Part shown: positions 53,523 through 61,760 of the stretch, one piece after another | Numbering within the stretch: the first letter of the stretch is position 1 | Layout: every line of letters starts with the position of its first letter | Source of the DNA: Flavobacterium ichthyis | GTDB lineage: Bacteria > Bacteroidota > Bacteroidia > Flavobacteriales > Flavobacteriaceae | NCBI RefSeq assembly: GCF_009915155.1 | Contig: NZ_JAABLM010000006.1 | Span: forward strand, 124,001-188,000 | DNA length: 64,000 nt | Reading direction: 5' to 3' | Notes under the pieces: generated by a model | What the model saw: only the letters and a program-made list of their open reading frames with translations | What the model was told of the DNA's origin: nothing | The model's database searches: none | Translations under genes and position numbers: made by a program

Positions 53523-53537
53523 ATGACAAATTGTCAT
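53523..53537. promoter_or_regulatory. Perfect palindrome (candidate operator) between htpG and the lipocalin gene
   Basis: ATGACAAATTGTCAT is a 7-1-7 inverted repeat. It lies 71 bases before the htpG ATG on one side and 58 bases before the -7 box of the lipocalin gene on the other. Its shape fits a dimeric regulator site; it is not the CIRCE (HrcA) sequence. Confidence 0.5.
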
Positions 53538-53595
53538 AATTGTTAATTTTAAGATAATATCCGGTTCGTTTTTAACAAAAAATCATCGATTGGAG

Positions 53596-53603
53596 TATAT
53601 TTG
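53596..53603 (+). promoter_or_regulatory. -7 promoter element of the lipocalin/OmpA operon
   Basis: TATATTTG matches TAnnTTTG exactly and ends 30 bases before ATG 53634. Confidence 0.6.
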
Positions 53604-53633
53604 TATTAAAAACATCAAATAAAATTTTAACCT

Positions 53634-54110
53634 ATGAAAAAATTAATCTTAGTAAGTGCCTTTGCCGCTTTGTTTTTTTCTTGTAAATCAACAAGTGTCA
53701 CTAACACTAAAGTTGACAACAAAACCGAAAGAATTATGAAAGGAAACTGGATTATTAGTTCAGTTAATTATCCTGGGTCTGAGTACATTAAAGTAAATTC
53801 ATTTCAACTTGCCGATTCTGAATGTTTTGAAGGAAGTACGTGGAAATTTGTTTCGAATAACAATAAAGGAGAAATGGCTTTGACTAAAGCAGGATGTCCG
53901 GCATTTAGCTCGCCAATTACTTGGTTTGTAAATAAAGAAGGGCAATTTGTACTTAAAGTTTTAGACGCTGGATTGAAAGCTAAAAAAGTACGTGACGGTT
54001 ACATTTTAAATGTTGCCAACGCAAGCGAAAATTCATTCCAGCTTGTTGATAGAATTGACGTTGGTGGAAAAATGACCGACGTTATCTACCAATTTACTAA
54101 AGTAAACTAA
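53634..54110 (+). CDS. Lipocalin-like lipoprotein
   Basis: A 158-residue lipoprotein: signal peptide MKKLILVSAFAALFFSC with lipobox Cys at about 17. The mature part matches the lipocalin-like family: MKGNWIISSVNYPGSEYIKV, SECFEGSTWKFVSNNNKGEM, and a series of beta strands ending IYQFTKVN. G.W near the start and the small barrel size are typical. It may bind a small hydrophobic ligand at the outer membrane. It lies 33 bases before the OmpA-family lipoprotein gene and shares its probable promoter, so they likely form an operon. Confidence 0.86.
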   Translation: MKKLILVSAFAALFFSCKSTSVTNTKVDNKTERIMKGNWIISSVNYPGSEYIKVNSFQLADSECFEGSTWKFVSNNNKGEMALTKAGCPAFSSPITWFVNKEGQFVLKVLDAGLKAKKVRDGYILNVANASENSFQLVDRIDVGGKMTDVIYQFTKVN

Positions 54111-54143
54111 TCCATATAACTTAAATAAATACACAGAAAAAAA

Positions 54144-54842
54144 ATGAAAAAATTAGCAATATTCGCGGTGGCTGGAATCTTTGGAATTTCTAGCTTTTTT
54201 ACAAGTTGTGAAGCCGTTAAAAATACTAACAATACGCAACGAGGAGCCGCAATTGGAACGGCAGCTGGAGCTGTAATTGGAGGAGTTTTGGGGAATAATT
54301 TAGGAAAAGGAGGAAACACAGCACTTGGAGCCGTTTTAGGAGGTGTTGTGGGAGGTGTTGCCGGTGGCGTTATAGGTAACAAAATGGACAAACAAGCTAG
54401 AGAAATTGACAATGCTGTTCCTGGAGCTGAAGTAGAAAGAGTAGGAGAAGGTATTAAATTAACTTTAAAAGAGAATGCGGTTCGTTTTGATACTAATAAA
54501 TCTACTTTGACTGCTGCGGCAAAAGCAAATTTAGATAAATTGGTAACTGTTTTCAATTCTTATCCAGATACTGATATTGTTATTTACGGATATACTGATA
54601 GTACAGGTCCTGCAGATTATAATTTAACTTTATCGGACCAACGTGCTGATGCCGTAAAAAATTATTTAATTAGTAAAGGTTTGGTAGCATCGCGTTTTAA
54701 AACAACGGGAATGGGAATTGCCGACCCTATAGCAAGTAACGATACTGTTGAGGGAAGAGCTCAAAACAGAAGAGTTGAATTTGCAATTACCGCTAATGAA
54801 AAAATGGTTGAGGACGCTCAAAAAGAAGCGAGCAAAAATTAA
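54144..54842 (+). CDS. OmpA family lipoprotein with glycine-zipper segment
   Basis: A 232-residue lipoprotein: signal peptide ending FFTSCEAVKN (lipobox Cys near 22). A glycine-zipper region at about 35-88 (GAAIGTAAGAVIGGVLGNNL, then GAVLGGVVGGVAGGVIGN) could insert into or associate with a membrane. The OmpA peptidoglycan-binding domain follows (about 108-220), with VIYGYTDSTGPADYNLTLSD (Asp near 155) and EGRAQNRRVEFAI (Arg contacts to diaminopimelate). It thus links the outer membrane to peptidoglycan. It is the second gene after the lipocalin gene and ends at a strong terminator. Confidence 0.92.
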   Translation: MKKLAIFAVAGIFGISSFFTSCEAVKNTNNTQRGAAIGTAAGAVIGGVLGNNLGKGGNTALGAVLGGVVGGVAGGVIGNKMDKQAREIDNAVPGAEVERVGEGIKLTLKENAVRFDTNKSTLTAAAKANLDKLVTVFNSYPDTDIVIYGYTDSTGPADYNLTLSDQRADAVKNYLISKGLVASRFKTTGMGIADPIASNDTVEGRAQNRRVEFAITANEKMVEDAQKEASKN

Positions 54843-54907
54843 CATATTTACGTGATATGACGTAATTCTTGTACAAAATTTTAGGCATCTAAAAGGTGCT
54901 AAAAAGA

Positions 54908-54939
54908 AGAGCCCGATAATGAATCGGGCTCTTTTTTTT
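54908..54939 (+). terminator. Rho-independent terminator of the lipocalin/OmpA operon
   Basis: A perfect 10-base stem AGAGCCCGAT/ATCGGGCTCT with a five-base loop, followed by eight T. Confidence 0.92.
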
Positions 54940-55137
54940 ATCGATAATGCTTTCCAGTTTTATTTTAGTTACTATATAAAAATTGATTTTATGAAGATTA
55001 AACATTTTACGAATATATTGCAGTATATCTTTATTATAAGTTTTCTTATTTAAAACAAGCTTTTATGATTGTATAGGATAATTTGGATATTCTATTGAGA
55101 TAATGATCCCTGTTAGCTATTTTTTCAATAAATAAAA

Positions 55138-55170
55138 ATACCTCAAAAAGCTAATTGCTCTTTGAGGTAT
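55138..55170 (-). terminator. Terminator of the 206-residue outer-membrane protein gene
   Basis: ATACCTCAAA pairs with TTTGAGGTAT and the stem extends through AAGC/GCTC. On the minus strand it is followed by TTTTTATTTATT. It lies about 50 bases after the stop of the gene. Confidence 0.7.
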
Positions 55171-55218
55171 GTTCTTGGAATTTGTTCTTGGAATAAATTT
55201 TATTCTGCTGATTAAATA

Positions 55219-55839
55219 TTAAAATTTATAACCGATACCAATTTGAAAAACCGAGTTTCTCGCATCTCTATTTTCGATGATGTCAGTTAAACCGTAAATG
55301 TATCTTCCCGTTGCGAAAAGTCCCATGTCAGTTTGAAAAGTCAAACCTCCAGCAATTCCTAGTTCAAAATCTTTGGCTTCGTCTAAGTCTAAATCGCCTC
55401 CGTCAGCATTGGCGTCAGCGTCAATTTCTTCATTTACTTTAAATGAAAATTGTGGTCCTACTTCAAAGCTTAAATTTCTGGTAGCGTATAATTTTGCTAA
55501 AACCGGAACATTAATATAATCCAATTGGTATTCCACTTTTCCTTCGCCACCAAAGATTTCGCCGTCAATGTCTGACTCAAATCCTTGACCAGAATACAAT
55601 GCTTCCACTTGAATAGAAAAAATGTCTGCCACAGGAAATTCTCCCAATACACCTACGTGAAAACTGGTACGAGAATCGGGACTGTCGAAATCGTCTCCTC
55701 CAGCAATCGTTGCAAAGTTAACACCACCTTTTACACCAAAACTTGCTGTTCGAGTAGTACCATCGTTCATTTGAGCGTTTGCACCAAAAGATAATGCTAA
55801 CAACATTGCACTTCCAAAAATTTTTGTAATTCGTTTCAT
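55219..55839 (-). CDS. Small outer-membrane beta-barrel protein (porin-like family)
   Basis: A 206-residue outer-membrane protein: signal peptide MKRITKIFGSAMLLALSFGA, cleaved after ANAQ. The rest has the outer-membrane beta-barrel family pattern (about eight strands): ASFGVKGGVNFATIAGGDDF, TSFHVGVLGEFPVADIFSIQ, VEALYSGQGFES, YQLDYINVPVLAKLYATRNL and a C-terminal strand ending IGIGYKF. One loop at about 140-158 is strikingly acidic (EEIDADANADGGDLDLDEAK) and could bind metal. It resembles the next gene on the same strand, suggesting duplication. The function is unknown. Confidence 0.87.
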   Translation of the reverse strand: MKRITKIFGSAMLLALSFGANAQMNDGTTRTASFGVKGGVNFATIAGGDDFDSPDSRTSFHVGVLGEFPVADIFSIQVEALYSGQGFESDIDGEIFGGEGKVEYQLDYINVPVLAKLYATRNLSFEVGPQFSFKVNEEIDADANADGGDLDLDEAKDFELGIAGGLTFQTDMGLFATGRYIYGLTDIIENRDARNSVFQIGIGYKF

Positions 55840-56023
55840 AACATTTAATTAATTAGGGTTTGTATTCCAAAATTAATTATGAAAAATAGCGTAAACTCTA
55901 AAAAAAATGCCAATTCACAGTCCGTTAACGCTCAAAATAGCCGGAATAGTATTATAATGTAAATGCTAAATTATGATTGTATAAACTTTGGTTGATAAAT
56001 GGCTTCAAAATGTTAAAATAATT

Positions 56024-56635
56024 TTAAAATTTAAAACCAGTTCCAAGCTGAATTACGGTGTTTTTAGTTTTTGCATCTACAATATTTTCGGTGAATGCTT
56101 GGTTAAATCGTATGGTCATTAATAATCCTGACTCAAATCTGAAGGATAAACCTGTAGCAATTCCGGCGTCTAGTTTTCTTGTTTTTCCCAAAATCTCTTC
56201 ACTTAATTCAGGAGCATCACTTCTGTCCGATAAAATGTTGAAACTAATTTGAGGTCCAATTTCAAATGAAAAGTCTTTAATAAAATAGTATTTAATTAAA
56301 ATGGGCAAGTTTAAATAATTTAATTTTTGGTAATATTGATTTCGCAAAGGTTCGTCACCAATATTTTGATAAAATCCTTGCTGTGAATACAATATTTCTG
56401 GTTGAAGTGAAACAGAATTGGTAAGCGGCAATTCAACGCCACCGCCTACGTAAAAACTAGTTCTTGCATCAGGGTTTTTTGATAAATGACCTTTTGTTGC
56501 AGCGGCATAATTCAACCCTAGTTTTGCAAAATAGCCCGCTTGTGTCAGTTGGATAATGGAATCTGTTTCTTTTTCCTGACCGAGGACACCGGAAAATATA
56601 CAATTCATCCAAATAAGCACAACTAAATTTCTCAT
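56024..56635 (-). CDS. Small outer-membrane beta-barrel protein, paralogue of the neighbouring gene
   Basis: A 203-residue barrel with signal peptide MRNLVVLIWMNCIFSGVLGQ. It shares with the 206-residue neighbour YFAKLGLNYAAATKGHL, TSFYVGGGVELPLTNSVSLQ, EILYSQQGFYQNIG, LNYLNLPILIKYYFIKDFSF, EIGPQISFNI and a C-terminal strand ending LGTGFKF. Identity is clearly partial, so the duplication is not recent. ATG 56635 is chosen over an upstream ATG since it gives a normal signal peptide. Function is unknown; such proteins are often upregulated with envelope stress, which is not shown here. Confidence 0.85.
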   Translation of the reverse strand: MRNLVVLIWMNCIFSGVLGQEKETDSIIQLTQAGYFAKLGLNYAAATKGHLSKNPDARTSFYVGGGVELPLTNSVSLQPEILYSQQGFYQNIGDEPLRNQYYQKLNYLNLPILIKYYFIKDFSFEIGPQISFNILSDRSDAPELSEEILGKTRKLDAGIATGLSFRFESGLLMTIRFNQAFTENIVDAKTKNTVIQLGTGFKF

Positions 56636-56710
56636 TTTGTATTTTTGTATCATACCTGAATTTATTTCATTTATAGCAAATTTTCACTACACTTAACAAA
56701 ACATTGATAA

Positions 56711-57610
56711 ATGCAGTTCTGGAATTCATATATTAAAAGTTTTAGCGATTATCTTAAAATAGAGCGTGGGCTTTCGGCTAACACTATTTCAAACTATGTT
56801 TTGGATGTAGAAAAATTAGTGCATTTTTTAGAAGAAAAAAATATTCAAACTAAGCCTGTTGATATTAACGAAGAAGAAATACAGCAATTTATTTACGAAA
56901 TCTCAAAATATGTGAATGCCGCATCTCAAGCCAGAATTATTTCGGGATTACGCAGTTTTTTTAGTTATTTGATTTTTGAAGATTACCGAAAAACTGACCC
57001 CATGGAATTGATAGAAGTACCAAAAATAGGCAGGAAACTTCCCGATACACTTTCTGTAGAAGAAATAGATCAAATAATTACGTCTATTGATTTGTCTAGC
57101 AAGGAAGGCGAAAGAAATCGTGCAATGCTTGAAACATTGTATGGTTGTGGATTACGGGTGTCTGAATTAATTTCCCTTAAAATTTCAGACCTTTTTTTTG
57201 ACGAAGGTTTTATCAAAATTACTGGAAAAGGGAATAAACAGCGATTTGTTCCGATTAGTAATCATACTCAAAAATACATCAACATTTACCTAAAAACCGT
57301 TCGCCCGAATCAGTCAATTTCCAAAAAATTTGAGGATATTTTATTTCTCAATCGACGCGGAAATCAATTAACTCGAGCCATGATTTTTACGATTATAAAA
57401 AATTTAGCAACCCAAATTAATTTAAGAAAAACAATAAGCCCTCATACATTTAGGCACTCATTTGCTACTCATTTACTGGAAAACGGAGCTGATTTAAGGT
57501 CTATACAGCTCATGTTAGGTCATGAATCTATCACCACTACCGAAATTTATGTTCATCTTGATAAAAGACATCTCGCTACGGTTGTTGAAGCATTTCATCC
57601 ACGAAAATAG
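56711..57610 (+). CDS. xerD: Site-specific tyrosine recombinase XerD
   Basis: A 299-residue tyrosine recombinase that resolves chromosome dimers at dif with XerC. The N-terminal SAM-like core-binding domain (about 1-90) shows FSDYLKIERGLSANTISNYV. The catalytic domain has the first Arg in LETLYGCGLRVSELISLKIS, Lys in ITGKGNKQRFVPI, H-x-x-R in ISPHTFRHSFATHLLENGAD, His in IQLMLGHESITTTEIYVHLD and the nucleophile Tyr in that last segment. Length and the sequence order match XerC/D and not phage integrases. Neighbours are housekeeping genes, so it is chromosomal and not part of a mobile element. Confidence 0.93.
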   Translation: MQFWNSYIKSFSDYLKIERGLSANTISNYVLDVEKLVHFLEEKNIQTKPVDINEEEIQQFIYEISKYVNAASQARIISGLRSFFSYLIFEDYRKTDPMELIEVPKIGRKLPDTLSVEEIDQIITSIDLSSKEGERNRAMLETLYGCGLRVSELISLKISDLFFDEGFIKITGKGNKQRFVPISNHTQKYINIYLKTVRPNQSISKKFEDILFLNRRGNQLTRAMIFTIIKNLATQINLRKTISPHTFRHSFATHLLENGADLRSIQLMLGHESITTTEIYVHLDKRHLATVVEAFHPRK

Positions 57611-57661
57611 GTTTTTTAACGATTTTATTACAAGGTACCTGATTTCTAAAGTTCTGGAAGC

Positions 57662-57669
57662 TACTTTTG
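57662..57669 (+). promoter_or_regulatory. -7 promoter element of the PAS kinase operon
   Basis: TACTTTTG matches TAnnTTTG exactly and ends 31 bases before ATG 57701. Confidence 0.55.
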
Positions 57670-57700
57670 CATTACCAAAAATCTCAAACTAAACCCTAAA

Positions 57701-59224
57701 ATGCCTTTCGGAAATCCTTTGGATCCTGATAATGCTGTTACTATAAGCAAGTTTTACGAAAAAATTTTGAGAGAAGTTCCGGATTTAATTTTTCAATTAA
57801 AAATTTTTCCAGATAATACTTTTCAAACAAATTTTATCAGTAAATCTTCAACGGAGATATATGGCTTCAATTCCGAAATTTTATTGAAAGATGCCGGAAT
57901 CATCTTAAAAAAACGTATCCACCCAGAAGATTTAACCGGATTTATCAAGTCTATATTGACAGCAAGAGATCAAGTTTGTCAATGGTATATGGAACATCGG
58001 GTTTTACATCCCGAAAAAGGGTTGCTTTGGTTAAAAGGAACTGCAAATCCCGAAAAACATGAAGATGGAAGTGTCATTTTTTACGGTCGTGTTTCGGATA
58101 TTACCACGAAAAAAGAGGACGAATTACGCTTAAAAATTTCCGAAAAACGCTTTGAATTTGCACTTGAAGCCTCTTTTGGAGGAGTTTGGGATTGGGATAT
58201 TAATAATGACGAAGTTTTTTATTCCAATCAATCGTTAAAAATTTTAGAAGTTGACAATCAAGATATTAGTGATTTAGGCAGTTGCTTAAATAGAGTTCAT
58301 CCAGATGATAGAGAACAATATTTAGCTGATATAAACAATCATCTTGACGGAAAAACGCCATTTTACGAAAATTTTCATCGGGTAAAACTTCCTAATAAAG
58401 CCTATAAATGGATTTTAGATCGTGGACAAATCACTGAGCGAAACAAAAATGGTTCACCATCTAGAATCATTGGAACACATACTGACATTGAAAGTCAAAA
58501 ACAGCGAGAGGAAGAACTCATTTCCACTTTAAATTTATTGACTGAACAAAACAATAGGTTGCTAAATTTTGCTCACATCGTTTCGCACAATCTGCGTTCA
58601 CATGCCGGAAATTTAACCATGCTGCTTACACTTGCCGAAGATGAAATTAATTGTTCTAATCAAGCAGACGAGACTTTTAACCATATTAAGAACGTATCGA
58701 GGGAATTAAATAATACAATCAATCATTTAAGCGAATTGGCCAATGTTCATACAATTCCTAATATCGTAAAATCAGATTTGAATTTACGCCAATTTTTGCA
58801 ACGGGTTTTGACAATTGTACGGGAAGATCTTCAAGCATCTAAAATGAAGGTTGTTAATAAAATACCAGAAGATTTTATTGTAAAATTTAATGGCGCTTAT
58901 CTTGAAAGCATTTTGTTAAACCTTACCACTAATGCAATTAAATATCTAAATCCCGAAAGTAAACCTGAAATTCAGTATGAAGCTGGATTAGAAGGGAATA
59001 AAAAAGTGTTATCCATAACAGACAATGGTTTAGGAATTGACTTATCATTATATGGTGAAGCACTTTTCAAAATGCATGAAACATTTCACCAGCATCCTGA
59101 CTCGCGAGGTGTAGGTTTATACATTACAAAAAGTCAAGTGGAAGCAATGGGTGGCGAGATAAAAGTAAGTAGTGAAGTAGGAAAAGGTACAACCTTTAAA
59201 ATATATTTTAATGAAAAAGTTTAA
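57701..59224 (+). CDS. PAS-domain histidine kinase, soluble
   Basis: A 507-residue kinase without membrane segments. It has two PAS/PAC modules (about 15-140 and 150-270; GLLWLKGTANPEKHEDGSVI and PYKWILDRGQ-type turns such as KAYKWILDRGQITERNKNGS). The phosphoacceptor box is LLNFAHIVSHNLRSHAGNLT (His near 297), and the ATPase domain has LLNLTTNAIKYLNPESKPEI, ITDNGLGIDLSLYGEALFKM, DSRGVGLYITKSQVEAMGGE and GKGTTFKIYF. The domain after the His box is similar to that of the CHASE3 kinase at 48358-49704, so both belong to one Bacteroidetes kinase subfamily. The response regulator gene overlaps its end by 14 bases. Signal is unknown. Confidence 0.9.
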   Translation: MPFGNPLDPDNAVTISKFYEKILREVPDLIFQLKIFPDNTFQTNFISKSSTEIYGFNSEILLKDAGIILKKRIHPEDLTGFIKSILTARDQVCQWYMEHRVLHPEKGLLWLKGTANPEKHEDGSVIFYGRVSDITTKKEDELRLKISEKRFEFALEASFGGVWDWDINNDEVFYSNQSLKILEVDNQDISDLGSCLNRVHPDDREQYLADINNHLDGKTPFYENFHRVKLPNKAYKWILDRGQITERNKNGSPSRIIGTHTDIESQKQREEELISTLNLLTEQNNRLLNFAHIVSHNLRSHAGNLTMLLTLAEDEINCSNQADETFNHIKNVSRELNNTINHLSELANVHTIPNIVKSDLNLRQFLQRVLTIVREDLQASKMKVVNKIPEDFIVKFNGAYLESILLNLTTNAIKYLNPESKPEIQYEAGLEGNKKVLSITDNGLGIDLSLYGEALFKMHETFHQHPDSRGVGLYITKSQVEAMGGEIKVSSEVGKGTTFKIYFNEKV

Positions 59225-59609
59225 CGATGTAATTGTGGTAGATGATGACAAAATTTACCATTTTATCTTAAAGAAATTATTAAAGAAGTCAAATATTGAA
59301 GTAACTCCGCATTTTTTTGAAAATGGACGTGATGCTATTGAAGGATTGAAAGGTAAAGAAAAATCAATAGAAAACTTACCGGATTTAATCTTGCTTGACA
59401 TTAATATGCCGGTAATGGATGGATGGCAATTTTTAGAAGAATATAAAAAAATTAAAAGCACGCTTTCTCAAGAATCTGTGATTTATTTAATAAGTTCTTC
59501 CAATAATCCTGTTGATATAGACAAGGCAAAAAATTTTCCCGACGAAGTAAGGGATTATTTTATAAAGCCCGTTTGTTTAGAAGATTTATGTAGAATTTTT
59601 CTTAACTAA
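59211..59609 (+). CDS. Single-domain response regulator
   Basis: A 132-residue receiver domain: VIVVDDDKIYHFILKKLLKK with the acidic pocket (DDD near 11), phosphoacceptor Asp in DLILLDINMPVMDGWQFLEE (near 62), Ser/Thr switch in VIYLISSSNNPVDIDK and Lys in VRDYFIKPVCLEDL. No output domain follows, so it must pass the phosphate on or act by binding a partner. It overlaps the PAS kinase gene by 14 bases and is its likely partner. It ends at a terminator shared with the convergent rny gene. Confidence 0.93.
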   Translation: MKKFNDVIVVDDDKIYHFILKKLLKKSNIEVTPHFFENGRDAIEGLKGKEKSIENLPDLILLDINMPVMDGWQFLEEYKKIKSTLSQESVIYLISSSNNPVDIDKAKNFPDEVRDYFIKPVCLEDLCRIFLN

Positions 59610-59616
59610 ACAACGA

Positions 59617-59644
59617 AAAAAACCTCCAAACGGAGGTTTTTTTA
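59617..59644. terminator. Bidirectional terminator between response regulator gene and rny
   Basis: AAAAAAACCTCC pairs with GGAGGTTTTTTT across loop AAAC. It is T-rich on both strands after the stem, between convergent genes. Confidence 0.9.
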
Positions 59645-59656
59645 GCATTCTATTTT

Positions 59657-61240
59657 TTATTTTGCAATATTCACAGCTCGAGTTTCTCGTATTACTGTAA
59701 TTTTTACTTGTCCAGGATAAGTCATTTCGGTTTGGATTTTTTGAGAAATTTCGAATGACAAACTCGACGCATGATCGTCCGAAACTTTTTCGCTTTCTAC
59801 AATCACACGCAACTCTCTTCCAGCTTGAATGGCATATGCGCTTTTAACACCTTGAAATCCGTAAGCAATATTTTCTAAATCTTTTAAACGTTGGATATAA
59901 GAATCTAACACTTGACGTCTTGCTCCAGGTCTTGCTCCCGAAATAGCATCACAAACTTGAACGATTGGTGACAACATAGATTTCATTTCAATCTCGTCAT
60001 GATGCGCTCCAATTGCGTTGCAAACTTCTTCTTTTTCACCATATTTTTCAGCCCATTGCATTCCTAATAGTGCGTGAGGCAAATCACTTTCGGTATCTGG
60101 TACTTTACCTATATCGTGCAATAATCCAGCACGTTTGGCCAATTTTACATTCAAGCCTAATTCAGCCGCCATGATTCCACAAAGTTTAGAAACTTCTCGT
60201 GAGTGTTGTAATAAATTTTGACCATAAGATGAACGGTACTTCATTCGTCCTACGATTTTAATTAATTCCGGATGTAAACCGTGAATTCCTAAATCAATTA
60301 CTGTACGTTTACCCACTTCAATAATTTCATCATCAATTTGTTTGGTTGTTTTGGCTACCACTTCTTCAATTCTTGCCGGGTGGATACGTCCGTCAGTTAC
60401 TAATTTGTGTAAGGCTAAACGGGCAATTTCTCTTCTAACTGGGTCAAAGCAAGAAAGGATAATCGCTTCAGGAGTATCGTCAACGATGATTTCAACACCA
60501 GTTGCCGCTTCCAAAGCACGAATGTTTCGTCCTTCACGACCAATAATTCTACCTTTTACATCGTCAGATTCTATATTGAAAACCGAAACGCAATTTTCCA
60601 CCGCTTCTTCAGTTCCAACGCGTTGAATGGTATTGATAATAATTTTTTTCGCCTCTTGTTGCGCTGTTAATTTTGCCTCTTCTAATGTATCTTGGATATA
60701 AGCCATTGCCGAACTTTTGGCATCTGCTTTTAAATTTTCTACCAATTGGTCTTTGGCTTGCTCTGCAGAAAATCCCGAAATTACTTCTAGCTGTTCTAAA
60801 TGACTTTTATGTAATTTATCAGCTTCAGCTACTTTTTTGTCTAGAATGTCAATGCGGTTATTGTAGTCCACAATTTTATTTTCAAGTTCTTCTGTGGATT
60901 TTTTATTTCGAGCAATTTCGTTAGAAAGCTGTGATTCTTTATCACGAATTCTCTTTTCAGCTTCCGCCGATTTTTTTTCTTTTTCCAAAATAGCCTTGTC
61001 ACGAGCTAAAATCACTTGTTCGTGCTCGGCTTTCATTTCAATAAATTTTTCCTTTGCCTGTAGAATTTTGTGCTGTTTAGTCGTTTCGGCTTCAGCTTTT
61101 GCATCTTTTAAAATTGAGCCGGCTTCTTTTTTGGCATTTTTTATCAGGGTTGAAACATTGTTTTTTTCCAGAATTTTTGCAATTCCAAATCCGGCTGCAA
61201 TACCCACAATTCCTGAAATGATTATAATTAACGTGTCCAT
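59657..61240 (-). CDS. rny: Ribonuclease Y
   Basis: A 527-residue membrane-anchored endoribonuclease that starts mRNA decay. An N-terminal helix ([20 protein letters not shown], about 3-22) is followed by a long coiled coil (about 25-200, with [20 protein letters not shown]). A KH domain is at about 215-275 ([20 protein letters not shown]) and the HD domain at about 340-435 with [17 protein letters not shown]. The C-terminal helical region ends [15 protein letters not shown]. Length matches the family (about 520). It lies downstream of zapA on the same strand, with a structured RNA-like region between them. Confidence 0.96.
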   Translation of the reverse strand: MDTLIIIISGIVGIAAGFGIAKILEKNNVSTLIKNAKKEAGSILKDAKAEAETTKQHKILQAKEKFIEMKAEHEQVILARDKAILEKEKKSAEAEKRIRDKESQLSNEIARNKKSTEELENKIVDYNNRIDILDKKVAEADKLHKSHLEQLEVISGFSAEQAKDQLVENLKADAKSSAMAYIQDTLEEAKLTAQQEAKKIIINTIQRVGTEEAVENCVSVFNIESDDVKGRIIGREGRNIRALEAATGVEIIVDDTPEAIILSCFDPVRREIARLALHKLVTDGRIHPARIEEVVAKTTKQIDDEIIEVGKRTVIDLGIHGLHPELIKIVGRMKYRSSYGQNLLQHSREVSKLCGIMAAELGLNVKLAKRAGLLHDIGKVPDTESDLPHALLGMQWAEKYGEKEEVCNAIGAHHDEIEMKSMLSPIVQVCDAISGARPGARRQVLDSYIQRLKDLENIAYGFQGVKSAYAIQAGRELRVIVESEKVSDDHASSLSFEISQKIQTEMTYPGQVKITVIRETRAVNIAK

Positions 61241-61270
61241 GTTTGTTTTTAAGGTTTGTATAATAAAAAA

Positions 61271-61425
61271 GCCTACATCAGCAGTATTGTATAAACTCGT
61301 ATTGACAAGTTTTGAGCTAACTCACTGTTCAAGGACCTGCTCAAAGGCAGTTTGCTTTAGTAATGACGATTCGCTCATTTTAATTTGTTAGTGTTGAGTT
61401 TATCAAATAGATAACTAATGTAGGC
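61271..61425 (-). ncRNA. 6S-Flavo-like RNA (ssrS equivalent), candidate
   Basis: A 155-base region between zapA and rny folds as a closing stem plus bubble: GCCTACAT (61271-61278) with ATGTAGGC (61418-61425) and, 12-14 unpaired bases inward, ATAAACTC (61291-61298) with GAGTTTAT (61396-61403). Both pairings are perfect eight-mers. Inside lies a large open region and a smaller hairpin (CTGC/GCAG). This matches the long interrupted hairpin of 6S RNA, and 6S genes lie near zapA in many bacteria. The 6S-Flavo motif is a known flavobacterial family; I assign it from location and shape, not from a search. Confidence 0.65.
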
Positions 61426-61456
61426 AGTATTTTTAGTTGAAATTAAGAACGTATTT

Positions 61457-61753
61457 TTATTTTCTGTCGAGAATCGAGAGAAGATAATCATTAATTTTAT
61501 GGAGTCTTTCGTTTGCTTCTGTGTTTTCAGATGTGCTATTTATCTGTCGTTGTTCTAATTGCGATGCAAATTGTAAAGCACACATTGCCAACACATCTTG
61601 TTTGTCTCTCACGGCATAATTTTCTTCGAACTGCTTAATCATGGCATCAATTTTTTTCGAAGCGGCTCTCAATCCCTCTTCCTGAGACATTTCTACCGTT
61701 AATGGGTAAACCCTGTCCGCAATTGATATTTTTATTTTAAGCTTATCGTCCAT
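61457..61753 (-). CDS. zapA: Cell division protein ZapA
   Basis: A 98-residue ZapA that bundles FtsZ filaments at mid-cell. The N-terminal strand-helix part shows LKIKISIADRVYPLTVEMSQ and EEGLRAASKKIDAMIKQFEE, followed by DKQDVLAMCALQFASQLEQR, the conserved motif of the family. The C-terminal coiled coil (about 70-98) mediates tetramers. It lies seven bases after a small coiled-coil gene, upstream of the 6S-like RNA and rny, on the same strand; the group probably forms one transcription unit. Confidence 0.9.
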   Translation of the reverse strand: MDDKLKIKISIADRVYPLTVEMSQEEGLRAASKKIDAMIKQFEENYAVRDKQDVLAMCALQFASQLEQRQINSTSENTEANERLHKINDYLLSILDRK

Positions 61754-61760
61754 AAAAAAC

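Larger units (their letters stand above)
54843..55218. other. 376-base intergenic stretch with two terminators, no gene seen
   Basis: Besides the terminator of the OmpA gene and the terminator-like hairpin of the opposite outer-membrane gene, the middle (54940-55137) is AT-rich with no coding frame above 20 codons, no promoter that I can place, and no RNA fold I recognise. A short direct repeat (GTTCTTGGAAT twice) lies at 55171-55194. Confidence 0.5.

Noticed and set aside
54107..54556. Minus-strand frame of 149 codons, Pro/Ala-rich
   Set aside because: It is the complement of the glycine-zipper region of the OmpA family lipoprotein and has no independent signal.
56711..57610. Tyrosine recombinase as a sign of an integrated element
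   Set aside because: The protein matches XerD in length and motif order, the flanks are housekeeping genes, and no attachment-site repeats or phage genes are present.
60894..61391. Plus-strand frame of 165 codons
   Set aside because: Antisense to the N-terminal coiled coil of ribonuclease Y and to the 6S-like RNA; its composition is the complement of Lys/Glu-rich codons.
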